Source: WHSO01 sp963732875
GTDB taxonomy: Bacteria; Pseudomonadota; Alphaproteobacteria; SMXQ01
Direction: 5' to 3'
Assembly (NCBI GenBank): GCA_963732875.1
Contig: CAVTBD010000002.1
Span: 806,001 to 870,000 of the forward strand
DNA length: 64,000 bases
Positions 30,351 through 39,463 of the stretch are shown here, piece after piece. The stretch's first letter is position 1; every line of letters starts with the position of its first letter. The notes under the pieces are model-generated. The model worked only from the letters and a program-made list of their open reading frames with translations. It searched no databases and had not been told where the DNA came from. Both the position numbers and the translations under genes were made by a program.

Positions 30351-30860
30351 ATGACAATCATCGAAGACAGGCCGGCAATAGCCGACACTGAAGAAAATTA
30401 CATACTTGGTCTCAATCATATTTCCGTCCTTGTGCGGGATGTTGACGAGGCCTGCGCGTTCTGGCGGGACCTGTTCGGCGGCGTACCCTTCGGGACCATC
30501 CAGGGCAAGCGCCTGTTTCATGTCCGGTTCGCGGGTACCGTCCTCGCCTTTTTCGATTTCAAGGACCGAGGCCTGATTGCGCATGATCTTGAGTATCCGC
30601 ATTACGCCTTCACCGTTTCGCCGGAAGGCATGCGCGTACTCAAGAAGCGGATGGAGGATGCCGGCGTGAAGACGCATCCGATATGGACCCGCAACAAGGC
30701 CGAGGCGCTGATGTACTTCCGCGATCCGTCGGGGAACCTATACGAGCTCTATTGTCCGCAATACGACCGGCCGGACGAGCTTGCGGTTGCAATCGACCGG
30801 GAGGGCGGGACCTTCCGTCCGCCGCTCGACGATCTCGACTACGACTGGCCCAAGCGCTAG
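30351..30860 (+). CDS. Single-domain VOC family protein
   Basis: This protein of about 169 residues has one vicinal-oxygen-chelate unit pair: LNHISVLVRDVDEACAFW with a metal His, HYAFTVSPEGM, and the closing motif YFRDPSGNLYELYCPQ with the metal Glu. It may be a dioxygenase, isomerase or lyase; the family is too broad to choose. The start at 30351 is preceded by AAGGGAAAG. It lies between two Bug genes of the same subgroup. Confidence 0.75.
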   Translation: MTIIEDRPAIADTEENYILGLNHISVLVRDVDEACAFWRDLFGGVPFGTIQGKRLFHVRFAGTVLAFFDFKDRGLIAHDLEYPHYAFTVSPEGMRVLKKRMEDAGVKTHPIWTRNKAEALMYFRDPSGNLYELYCPQYDRPDELAVAIDREGGTFRPPLDDLDYDWPKR

Positions 30861-31052
30861 ATACCGAGCGTGCCCTCCGGGTCGTCGGCTCCGGTGGCGG
30901 GGCGCCGAAAGCATTGACGACAATCGACTGGTCCAAACCGCGCAGGACTTTTGTTGAACATTACCGGTAGACGGACCCCGTGCGCGCCGTGCGACGGGTC
31001 CCCACGTACAAGTCCGGAACACAAGAAAGCCATTTGAAATAGGGAGGAACAC

Positions 31053-32145
31053 ATGACGCGCACCACCATTCGAACCACCTTTACCACAATCGGTCTCGCC
31101 GCTCTCGCTAGCGTCTCGATACCGCAGGCCGCGGTTGCGGCCGATGCCATTTCCTTCGAGGGCAAAACCGTTACCATGACCATCGGCAACGCGGCAGGCG
31201 GCGGGACCGATGTATACGGCCGCGCGCTGGGGCGCGCGCTGATGCCCCATCTGCCGGGCAAGCCGAAACTGGTCGTGCTGAACCAGCCGGGCGCCGGCGG
31301 CGTCGTGGCGCTGAACACATGGGTACGACGGGCAACGGCCGACGGGCTTTCCGTCACCATCGGCGCCCAGTCCCAGACCGACCCCGCCTCACTCACCCGC
31401 ACCCACGCCCAATACGACCCCACCACTTTCAAGTATGTCGGCGGGGTCACCGCGCACAGCCAAGCTCTGATGGCCAACTCGAATGCCGTGAAGCGGCTCT
31501 ACGACAAATCGGCGGCGCCGGTGATCATGGGCATCGTCGGATCCACTCTTCGGGGCGGCATGTACCAGGCGCTGTGGGGAGCGGAATTTCTCGGCTGGAA
31601 CGTGAAGTGGGTACACGGCTACAGCCGGTCTTCAGACCTGCGGCAGGCACTTGAACGCAGCGAGATCGACATGACGGCATTCGGTTCGCTCGCGGATATC
31701 CAGTATCTGTTGGCCACGGGAAAATTCACGGCTGTCAGTCAGTCCGGTTCCGCTCAGGGCGGGGAACGCCTACCGCGCCCCGTGCTCGGCAAGACCCCGA
31801 TCTTCTTCGACCTGGTCAAGGGCAAGATTCTATGATCCGATGGGTCAGAAGGCGTTCGACTACTGGGACAACGTCAGCCAGGTGGGCACTTGGCTCGCGC
31901 TGCCGCCGAAGACATCCGATGCGATCGTCGCGGTCTATGTCAAAGCCTTCGACGAAACGATGGCGGATCCGGCGTATCAGGCGATCGCCATGAAAATCGT
32001 TCCCGACGCCCCCATTGCCCGGAAGGCTGATCTGGAAAATCTGGTCAACAGGCTCGCCGAGGTGTCGCCGGCCGTACTCAAATACATCGACGATGAACTG
32101 GCACGCCAAGGCATGACCGGTGGAAAGAAAAAGAAGAAGAAGTAA
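31053..32145 (+). pseudogene. Bug/TctC-family binding protein 5, frameshifted, six-lysine C-terminal tail
   Basis: A Sec signal peptide (about 1-30, ending AVAAD) precedes the Bug core (MTIGNAAGGGTDVYGRALG, HLPGKP, NQPGAGG). The frame breaks near 31825: DLVKGKI in the first frame should join FYDPMGQKAFDYWDNV in the next. The second part runs to TAA at 32143. It resembles the 17905 and 29145 proteins (WNVKWVHGYSRSSDL). It ends GGKKKKKK, six lysines at 32125-32142. An IS6-family element starts about 115 bases downstream. Confidence 0.83.
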
Positions 32146-32261
32146 TTCCGGACTGTTCCCACGACCGGACTGAGCCATTGCCCGGGCTCGAAGGGAAAGA
32201 GCCGCAATGAATGGATCGAGCCACGCAAGCTTCACACCCTTTATCAAAAGGACTAAAACCG

Positions 32262-33063
32262 GTGCTGTCAGTCTAAAACGAACTCGTCTCAGAATGCCGC
32301 AAGACACGGCCCTCAGGCCGCCAGCTGACGCCACTCGGCCAGCGCGGCAGAGCGGTTCTTCTTGAAGTCATCCCGGTTGGTAAGGTGGCGGTCCAGGTTG
32401 AAGTGGTTATGGATCGAAGCGTGAACGGAAGCGAACTTCTGCAGGGTCTTGATGTCCCTGAATCGGGCCATCGCCCCTTCCCGTCTTCGGAACGGCTGGT
32501 GTGAGTTTTCGGCCCGGTTATTGAGCCACCGGCCGCATTCCTGATCGGACCCATTGCCGATCTCTTTCATCGCCGCCCGATACGAGCGGAGCCGATCCGT
32601 TACGACGATCGCAGGTTGCCCGTAGCGCTTCATCGCACGCTTCAGGAAATCAAGGGCTGCCTTGCGATCCCGGCGCTTCGTGGCAAAAACTTCAAGAACC
32701 TCGCCTTCGTGATCAACGGCTCACCACAGGTAATGCGTCTCGCCATTGATGCGCACGAACACCTCGTCCAGGTGCCAGCGCCAGTGCGAATAAAACCCTT
32801 TTCGAATGCGGCGCTTACGGATCTCCGCCGCAAACATCGGACCGAAGGTTCCACCAGAGCCTCACCGTCTCGTGGCAGATGTCGATGCCCCGCTCAAACA
32901 GGAGATCCTCGACCTGGCGGAGTGAGAGCGGATAGCGGACATACGTCATTACCGTGAGGCGAATCACCTCCGGTGAACTATTGAAATAGCGAAAGGGATT
33001 TCTCATCCGCCGATGCTACGGCGAGCCATCCCCCGCCTCAATCCCGTTTGCTTTGACAGTGCC
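32262..33063 (-). mobile_element. IS6-family insertion sequence, copy 1
   Basis: This element of about 800 bp is bounded by related ends: GTGCTGTCAGTC at the left, and at the right the reverse complement of GGCACTGTCAAAGC. The size and transposase fit the IS6/IS26 family. Its 32330-32510 portion is almost identical to copy 2 (42130-42330). No clear 8-bp target duplication is seen. It lies in the same orientation as copy 2, and the two flank about 9 kb. Confidence 0.7.
32313..33006 (-). pseudogene. IS6-family transposase, copy 1, frameshifted
   Basis: The N-terminus reads MRNPFRYFNSSPEVIRL and ends its frame after FERGIDICHETVRLWWN. The middle (DEVFV-type Asp region) is in another frame. The C-terminal part (DRLRSYRAAMKEIGNGSDQE and NRAENSHQPFRRREGAMARF, containing the second Asp and the Glu of the DDE triad) is in a third. 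At least two indels inactivate it. The family normally makes a DDE transposase of about 230 residues, which matches the reconstructed length. Confidence 0.75.
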
Positions 33064-33074
33064 CGGGGAGTAGC

Positions 33075-33178
33075 TCAGATTACCTCGGCCGAACTGTTGA
33101 AATAGCGGAATGGATTATTCATCCACCAAGGCTATAATCAGCCCCTTCCCGCCTCAAGCCCGTTCGGTCTAACAATAC
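33075..33178 (-). mobile_element. IS6-family relic (5' end only)
   Basis: The reverse complement contains an IS6-like right end (GGGTATTGTTAGACCG) followed by the start of a transposase (MNNPFRYFNSSAEVI), which is then cut off next to the end of copy 1. It differs from copies 1 and 2, so it is an older third element into or beside which copy 1 inserted. It begins about 12 bases downstream of the ABC ATPase stop codon. Confidence 0.6.
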
Positions 33179-33189
33179 CCCATCTCGAC

Positions 33190-34290
33190 CTAAATGGCCA
33201 TATCGCTGGCAGGGAACAGGTGCATATGCCCTCTTGGGATGGCGACTACGACCCGTCCCGCAAGATGACGCTCAAATGGGAGCTTCACCAACAGCCTCTC
33301 ATCGCCGACGTGCACCGTATAAAGGCGATGGTCCCCGAAATAGGCCTGAGAAACGATTTGGCCGGACAGCATGTTGTCTTCACCGGACACATTCGCATCG
33401 CCGGGAAACAAGCGAATGCCTTCGGGCCTGATGGCTACGGTGATTGCGGCTTCCCTTGATGTACGGTCGACCTGCCCGGGATCGATCGTCAATTCCCCGA
33501 GGCTAGTTCTCACGAGTCCATCGGCGATGATCGTGCCCGAAAGCCAGTTGGCGGATCCCAAGAATTGGGCCACTCTCGGATGCCTTGGCCGCTGGTAGAG
33601 GTCTTCGGGCGTACCGATCTGCAGAATACGCCCCATATCCATGACGGCTATGCGATCTGCCAGCTCCATAGCTTCGGCCTGGTCATGGGTTACGTACAGG
33701 GTTGTAACACCCATCTTGTTCGTCAGTGCCTTTATTTCCCGACGGACATCTTCGCGAAGCCGGGCGTCCAGATTGCTCAACGGCTCATCCATCAGCATGA
33801 TCGTAGGCTGCACCGCCAACGCACGAGCCAGGGCAACGCGTTGCTGCTGGCCGCCGCTCAACAAAGGCGCGGGCCTCTCTTCGAGGCCGGCAAGACCAAC
33901 CATCTCCAAGGCGGCAAGCACCCGGCTCTCAACCAGGTGGCGTCCTATCTTAGATTTGCCTGCCTTGAGTGGAAGCGCGACATTGCCGAACACCGTCATG
34001 TGCGGCCATATGGCGTAGGATTGAAAGACCATGCCGAGCTTCCGCAAATCCGGCGAGAGGAAGACATTTTTCGAGCCGGAGTAAACAAGTTTCGTATCAA
34101 GGTAGATCTCGCCGTCATCCGGTCGTTCGAGACCCGCCACGCTGCGCAACAGGGTAGTCTTTCCGGATCCGCTGGGCCCCAGGAGCACGAAAAACTCGCC
34201 TCTCTCGACATCCAGATCCACGGAGTCCAGAGCCAGCGTATTGCCCGATGGACCCTCAAACAGTTTTGTAAGGCCTGCTACCTGTATCAT
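33190..34290 (-). CDS. ABC importer ATPase (PotA/FbpC-type), second system
   Basis: This 366-residue protein has Walker A GPSGSGKTT, Q-loop FQSYAIWPH, signature LSGGQQQR, Walker B IMLMDEPLSNLDA and H-loop YVTHDQAEAM, then a TOBE-like C-terminal domain. It is paralogous to the ATPase at 10965. It is the last gene of a binding-protein/permease/ATPase operon read leftward; the permease stop is 42 bases upstream. An IS6 relic abuts its 3' end. Confidence 0.9.
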   Translation of the reverse strand: MIQVAGLTKLFEGPSGNTLALDSVDLDVERGEFFVLLGPSGSGKTTLLRSVAGLERPDDGEIYLDTKLVYSGSKNVFLSPDLRKLGMVFQSYAIWPHMTVFGNVALPLKAGKSKIGRHLVESRVLAALEMVGLAGLEERPAPLLSGGQQQRVALARALAVQPTIMLMDEPLSNLDARLREDVRREIKALTNKMGVTTLYVTHDQAEAMELADRIAVMDMGRILQIGTPEDLYQRPRHPRVAQFLGSANWLSGTIIADGLVRTSLGELTIDPGQVDRTSREAAITVAIRPEGIRLFPGDANVSGEDNMLSGQIVSQAYFGDHRLYTVHVGDERLLVKLPFERHLAGRVVVAIPRGHMHLFPASDMAI

Positions 34291-34332
34291 GCTTTCTCGA
34301 TTCGTTTTTGCTTCAGGGACGCGGGGTCCTCG

Positions 34333-36093
34333 CTAAATGGCACTGCCTGACCACCGACGGACGATCAGCAGGTAAAGCGCGACGAACGGCATCATGGCCA
34401 GCACGAGGACCAGAGAGACCGCGGCCGACATGTTCATGTCGCCCGCTCCCCAGATTCCCCAAATGTAAACGGGCAACGTCACGTTGCGGCTGGTCACTAG
34501 GAACGCCGCCACGGTAAGCTCGCGTAACGTTATCAACGATATCCAAAGCCACGTATACACGAGGACAGGCGCCAGAATCGGCAGGAGTATGTTGCGGAAA
34601 ACACTCAGCGGGCTGAGACCAAATACATAGCCGCATTCATCCAGCTCCTTGTGAATCTGGAGAAGGCTACTGTTATAAATTCGGGTTGCGAAACTCACCC
34701 GAACAACAACATAGACAATGATTAGTATATAGACCGTTCCGTAAAGCGACAAGAAAGACGGTAGCCAGTAGAGTGCCAACAACATGCCGCCCACCGCAAA
34801 GATGATATTGGGGACCACATGCGGTAGGAAGGCGAGCATATCAAATGTTCCGGCGATTTTCAGCCGCGACCGGATCACAACCCAAGAGATCGCCAGACCA
34901 GCGATGACGGTCAACGTGGGCACAACCAAGGCAAGGATTGTGCTGTTGTATGCCGCTCCCCAAAAATTAGACCACGGAATTCCATAGAAATTGCTCAACG
35001 AAACCCGTTGCAGCGCGGCCACAGACGGCACGGTCAACACGGGTGTCAGAGCCACCCAGACCAGAACGAGGAGGGGCAGCAGAAAAATCAGAGAGACCGT
35101 CAGGATGACGAAACCCCACGCGGCGATCCGCCACTTCGCCAGGGCAATCAGCTGCGGCCGATAGTTCTTTCCGGTCACTACGGCATACCGATGCGCCTTG
35201 GCGATAACCCGCAAGTACCACCAAGTCACCGCAATCGCGAACAGGAACATGACGGCGCTCGAAGCGGCTACGACGCCGTATTGCGGCAGGCCGTCCACGG
35301 GAAGGGCCAAGCTGTAGACGTATGTGCTGAAGGTGAAAATGCCGCTCGGCATTCCGATGACAGCGGGAACGTCGAAAGCAGACAAACCAATGGCCAGGAC
35401 GTACAGGCCGGCACCCAGCACGCCAGGCCAGGCCAGTGGGATCGTGACCCGTCGCATCCTTTGCCAAAAGGACATCCCGTGCACCTGCGCACTCTCTTCG
35501 AGCGCAGGGTCCATGGAGCGTATGCAACCGGCAACTATGACATACGTCAAAGCGACGAGGTTCAAACCTTCGACACAGCCCATACCATAGATCGAGTCGA
35601 CCTTGAACAGGTAATACCCGATAGGCAGAAACTCGGACGCCCACCTGTTCAAGATGCCCACTTTGCCGTTCAGCAAAACCTGCCATCCCATCGCAGTGAA
35701 GAAGGACGGTACAAGGAGCGTAAAGGTCAGAATGGGAAAGACAAGGCCGCGTCTCGGAAGATCGGTTCGTTCGGCGAGCCACGCTATGGGAACAGCGAAA
35801 CCAAGAGACACGAAGACGGCAATAAGAGAAAAAATCACCGTGTTTCCAAGGGCACGGTATACGAGTTTATCCGAATACAGCGTTACGAAATTTTGCAGCG
35901 TGTAATAAGCGGTTCCATCCTCTGTGTATTCCTGAAACGCCATTTGGAAAACGACCGCCAAAAGCGCCACAACAATGCAGAGCGTAATGGCTCCAACAGC
36001 GACAATCGTCAGCCGGCCCTTGGATACGGCAAATGCCAGTGCTGACAAACGACCGGGAAGACGTGGAATGGTGTTCTCATTGATGATAGCCAT
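34333..36093 (-). CDS. ABC importer permease, fused double-domain, second system
   Basis: This 586-residue inner-membrane protein contains two permease domains, with EAA loops LEESAQVHGMSFWQRMRRV and LDECGYVFGLSPLSVFRNI that contact the ATPase. It is closely similar in layout to the permease at 9186. The start ATG at 36093 follows GGAAG. A strong hairpin lies between it and the upstream binding-protein gene, which could lower permease expression relative to the binding protein, a common arrangement for ABC importers. Confidence 0.88.
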   Translation of the reverse strand: MAIINENTIPRLPGRLSALAFAVSKGRLTIVAVGAITLCIVVALLAVVFQMAFQEYTEDGTAYYTLQNFVTLYSDKLVYRALGNTVIFSLIAVFVSLGFAVPIAWLAERTDLPRRGLVFPILTFTLLVPSFFTAMGWQVLLNGKVGILNRWASEFLPIGYYLFKVDSIYGMGCVEGLNLVALTYVIVAGCIRSMDPALEESAQVHGMSFWQRMRRVTIPLAWPGVLGAGLYVLAIGLSAFDVPAVIGMPSGIFTFSTYVYSLALPVDGLPQYGVVAASSAVMFLFAIAVTWWYLRVIAKAHRYAVVTGKNYRPQLIALAKWRIAAWGFVILTVSLIFLLPLLVLVWVALTPVLTVPSVAALQRVSLSNFYGIPWSNFWGAAYNSTILALVVPTLTVIAGLAISWVVIRSRLKIAGTFDMLAFLPHVVPNIIFAVGGMLLALYWLPSFLSLYGTVYILIIVYVVVRVSFATRIYNSSLLQIHKELDECGYVFGLSPLSVFRNILLPILAPVLVYTWLWISLITLRELTVAAFLVTSRNVTLPVYIWGIWGAGDMNMSAAVSLVLVLAMMPFVALYLLIVRRWSGSAI

Positions 36094-36201
36094 GGCAACT
36101 CAGAACTTCCGCGCCTTAAGCTCGTAAGCCGAGCGTGGTCGGGATACTCGGGGCCAAGCAAAATTGAGCCCCCCGGAAAAGACGCAATCCGCATAGGAAG
36201 A

Positions 36202-36229
36202 CTGCCCGCCGCTGTTCGGCGGCGGGCAG
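36202..36229 (-). terminator. Intercistronic hairpin after the binding-protein gene
   Basis: CTGCCCGCCGC pairs with GCGGCGGGCAG around a 6-base loop, 12 bases after the stop of the binding-protein gene and about 110 bases before the permease start. No strong T-run follows. It is likely a partial terminator or mRNA stabiliser that sets the ratio of binding protein to permease. Confidence 0.6.
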
Positions 36230-36240
36230 TCCTTGCGACC

Positions 36241-37320
36241 TCAGCGTGCGCTGTTCTTGATAAGTTTGTTTATGCTGCGCACCATTCCGCCGAAAACCTT
36301 TTTATTTCTGATAACGTCCTCTTCCGTATACAGAAGAACACTCTTTCCCGCGGCTCTGCCTTTTTCTATGGTCTTGTAAGTGAGAGAAGACGCGATATAA
36401 GGCGAGTCCTCTTTTCGATAGGTACGCAGAATTTCTTGTCCTTCCGACGTATGCAGAAAAATCGTGAAAAGCCGAGCGGCGTTTGGATGCGCCGAGCTCT
36501 TGAGCATATTCACCGATCCCATCAGATATGCATAGAAGGGGATCATGACCTGCAACGGCGCCCCTTTCGCTCGCGCCTCCAAAGCCGAGTCACCGTTCGT
36601 CGTGAACGCAAAAATCGGTAGCTGACCGGTAATGACCGGTTCGAAGGCTGAACTTCCCGTGTACCCCGCGACATTGGGGGCGATTTTCTTCGCCAAGTTG
36701 AGGGTATATTTTTCCCCGTAGAGGAGACCGATTTCTCCCCATCCAGTGCCGTAGGGCGTCGTCCCGATCATGCCCTTGTATTTGGGTTTGGCCAGATCCT
36801 CGAGACTGGTGGGCACCATGTCGCCCTTGATCTTGTCGCTGTTATAGACGACCACCACACCACGAGCGGCCACGATCAGGCCGGATCCGTCGCTGGTAAC
36901 CTCCTCCGCCTTGATGGTCGGATCGTATGCCGTCCAATTTACGGCCTCCGTAACGCCGGTGCGCAAAAGCCGGGCGCGTTGGCGGGTCGACAAACGAATG
37001 AGATCGGTGGACGGGGTCTGGTTCGCGCGGTGTTCCTGAATCAGGCGGGACACCATCTGGGACATGCTGGGGCCGCTCGTTCCGTTGATGCGCAGCTTGA
37101 CGCCGTATTTTTTCTCTATCGCGCTTTCGATCGCTCCGGTGAATTTCAGATCGGCGAAGTTCGACTTGTCGATATAGGTCAACGAACCTTCTTTTTGGGC
37201 CGCCTTGACGAGCTCCTCCATGGACGCCGATTGAGCCGGGGAAGGCGCATACATTCCACAAAAGACAGCCAGCACAGGCGCCAGAGTGTTCCTGATCAAT
37301 TTCCGAGAATAAACGTCCAT
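36241..37320 (-). CDS. ABC importer solute-binding protein, second system
   Basis: This protein of about 359 residues has a Sec signal (about 1-30, ending AQSASM). The body resembles the binding protein at 7343: MEELVKAAQKEGSLTYIDKS, then STRQRARLLRTGVTEAVNW, YNSDKIKGDMVPTSLEDLA and PYGTGWGEIGLLYGEKYTL. The chosen start at 37320 follows GGGGAG by 7 bases; the upstream open frame is an artefact overlapping the zinc-ribbon gene. It delivers an unknown ligand to the 34333/33190 importer. The hydantoinase/carboxylase-type genes directly upstream suggest the ligand may be their substrate. Confidence 0.85.
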   Translation of the reverse strand: MDVYSRKLIRNTLAPVLAVFCGMYAPSPAQSASMEELVKAAQKEGSLTYIDKSNFADLKFTGAIESAIEKKYGVKLRINGTSGPSMSQMVSRLIQEHRANQTPSTDLIRLSTRQRARLLRTGVTEAVNWTAYDPTIKAEEVTSDGSGLIVAARGVVVVYNSDKIKGDMVPTSLEDLAKPKYKGMIGTTPYGTGWGEIGLLYGEKYTLNLAKKIAPNVAGYTGSSAFEPVITGQLPIFAFTTNGDSALEARAKGAPLQVMIPFYAYLMGSVNMLKSSAHPNAARLFTIFLHTSEGQEILRTYRKEDSPYIASSLTYKTIEKGRAAGKSVLLYTEEDVIRNKKVFGGMVRSINKLIKNSAR

Positions 37321-37366
37321 GACGGTCTCCCCTTGTAGAGTCGTTTTCATAAGGGCACCCAGCGAA

Positions 37367-37624
37367 CTAGGATTGCTCCTCTTTAATTCTTGTTTCGAAC
37401 AGTGCCCCACAGGACGGACACAGCAGTTGCTCGAGCTGATGACGGCCGTCCAGCCCTGACATAAGGGGACCAGCCCACGCGTCCGGCAATTCCCAGATCC
37501 TTGCGCGCTCTTGCCACTCCGTCGGGGAGTCTCCCAGACCAGTGCCGCACCGGCTGCACTGCACCGACCGGCCGCCTGCCTCATCGATCGCCATTTCGAG
37601 GTTTTCGCCCAACCGATACTTCAT
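37367..37624 (-). CDS. Small zinc-ribbon protein, acetone/acetophenone carboxylase gamma-like
   Basis: This 85-residue protein has two Cys pairs (QCSRCGTG near residue 22 and LCPSCGALF near 68) forming a likely zinc ribbon. Its start overlaps the stop of the hyuB-like gene (ATGA), so the two are translationally coupled. Small zinc-binding subunits encoded next to HyuA/HyuB-type subunits are known in acetone and acetophenone carboxylases. That context is the main reason for the call; sequence alone is weak. Confidence 0.6.
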   Translation of the reverse strand: MKYRLGENLEMAIDEAGGRSVQCSRCGTGLGDSPTEWQERARIWELPDAWAGPLMSGLDGRHQLEQLLCPSCGALFETRIKEEQS

Positions 37625-39463
37625 CAGACGACCTTCTGATGCTCTTCGTTGACCGCCGCCTGCCTAGTTCCCCGCATGATGGTTCGATGCGCTTCCGTGG
37701 CCTCAAGGTCGAGGTTGCCGTCCGTTTTCAAAATTACGCCGTACACGTCGCGGGCCGCAACGCTCGATACGGTTCCGTTTCGGACATCCCGCTGAACCGA
37801 TGCGAGCGGTCGTTCCAGGGGGTCGCCGTATCCGCCACCGCACGAGGTCCGAACGTAGAAGACGTCGTCGTCGTTCAGGATGTAGTCCTCGTAGGAGATT
37901 GCCCTCGGCACCCCTTCCCAGCTTTCCACGTCCACGGGGAGAGCATGATCGCTAATGAGGCTTTTGACCTTTGTCCGCTGGTAATGGATGAGGATACTGG
38001 GGGCGCCCGGATAGCCGCCGAACAACCCCTGTCCGGAATTGCCGCTGCCGACAACCCCCAAAGCTATGAATTCGAATTTTTCTTTCCGGCGCCTCGTGGA
38101 TCACCCAGGCGACTTCCGTGCCGACGCCGCCCCTCATCTTGCCGGGGCCGCCCGAATCGCGAGCCTGGCGGCGAAAGAGGTACAGGATCGGAAAACTTCG
38201 CTCGACCCATTCAATGTTGTGACAGCTTGAATGGCCCCGTCCCGAGTCGACGCCATCCCTGAGGGACGTTGCACCGCTGCCCCGCGCTTCCTGGAGCGTA
38301 GAAACATAATACTTCCCGTACTGGTTGACGCCCGCGTGCCTCGCAAAACGTCCGCCCAGGGTCTGCGACATCGCTTCGCTCCGCCACTTCTCGCTGGTCG
38401 CGAGACACCTCGTTACCACCGAGGTCGCTAAGAACTTCGCGATAGCGCCTCCGGAGGTGGTGCTAAGGGAAACCGGCCCGGGATAGCGTACATTCACGAT
38501 GCTGCCCTCGGGCGCAATCACTTCCAACACAGCGAAAGTTCCCTGGTTCTTCGGGATGTCGTAGCCGAGAGAGGTGAGTATCGCCTCACAGCACGCCCCG
38601 AAGGTCGCGTGGTAGGGCAGGTTGATGCCCACCCGAGCCTGCTCGTCCGTTCCGGAAAAATCGAAATAGAACCTGTCCCCTTTCTTGCGCAGTGCGATCC
38701 GGACTTGATATTTTTTGTCCGCCACGATTTCAGCGCTTTGCGTCCACATGCCATCGGGAATGTCCTGGATTCTCCGGCGCAGGACCTCTTCCGATTGGCG
38801 AATTAGCTGGCGCGCGGCCGTCTCGATCAGATCCACGCCATAGCGACCGCACAGGGCCTGAACCCGGGCCTTGGCAACATTATTAGCCGCCAGTTCACAT
38901 TTGATATCGAGCCCGACCATGGTGGGCTGCCGGGTCATGTTCGTGAAAGTGTCAAAAACATCCTTACGTAGCTCTCCCCGGTCGACCAGCTTGATGCCCG
39001 GGATGCGCACGCCCTCGTGGACGATTTCGGTCGCGTCCGGCGAATTACCGCCGGGTGACATGGCGCCGATGTCCATGACGTGTACGAAAGTGGCGGACCA
39101 CGCCACGAGATGGGACTCATGATGAATTGGTGAAATAATATAGACGTCGGACTGGTGGATCGCCGCGATGTAGGGGTCGTTGAGAAGAAACACGTCGTCG
39201 GGATTGATCGCCCCCGCGAACACCTTGATGATGTGCTTGACCGCTACACCGGCACAGGCAACGTGCCATCCGGACAGGTCACCGGCAGAAAGGATGTCGC
39301 CATTCGCCGTATAAAGGGCCGCCATGTAATCCTGCATCTGGGTCGTGTTTACCGTCCCGCCGACTCGCTCGAGAGTGGCCCCCATCTCTTTGGTGACTTC
39401 ATGCAACCTGTGGGATAGGATCTCGAAGGTGATCGGATCAATGGATTCATTTGCAGTCGTCAT
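37624..39463 (-). pseudogene. HyuB-type (hydantoinase B/oxoprolinase/carboxylase) subunit, one frameshift
   Basis: The protein begins DPITFEILSHRLHEVTKEMG and carries the HyuB landmarks HIIKVFAGAINPDDVFLLND, HESHLVAWSATFVHVMDIG and GRGHSSCHNIEWVE. At about 38055 a run of five G's breaks the frame; with one G fewer, IRIHSFG joins VVGSGNSGQGLFGGYPGAP and continues to the stop at 37624, giving about 612 residues. Its start overlaps the hyuA-like stop by 4 bases. With HyuA it would form an ATP-dependent ring-opening or carboxylating enzyme. The break at a homopolymer could be a sequence error. Confidence 0.82.
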
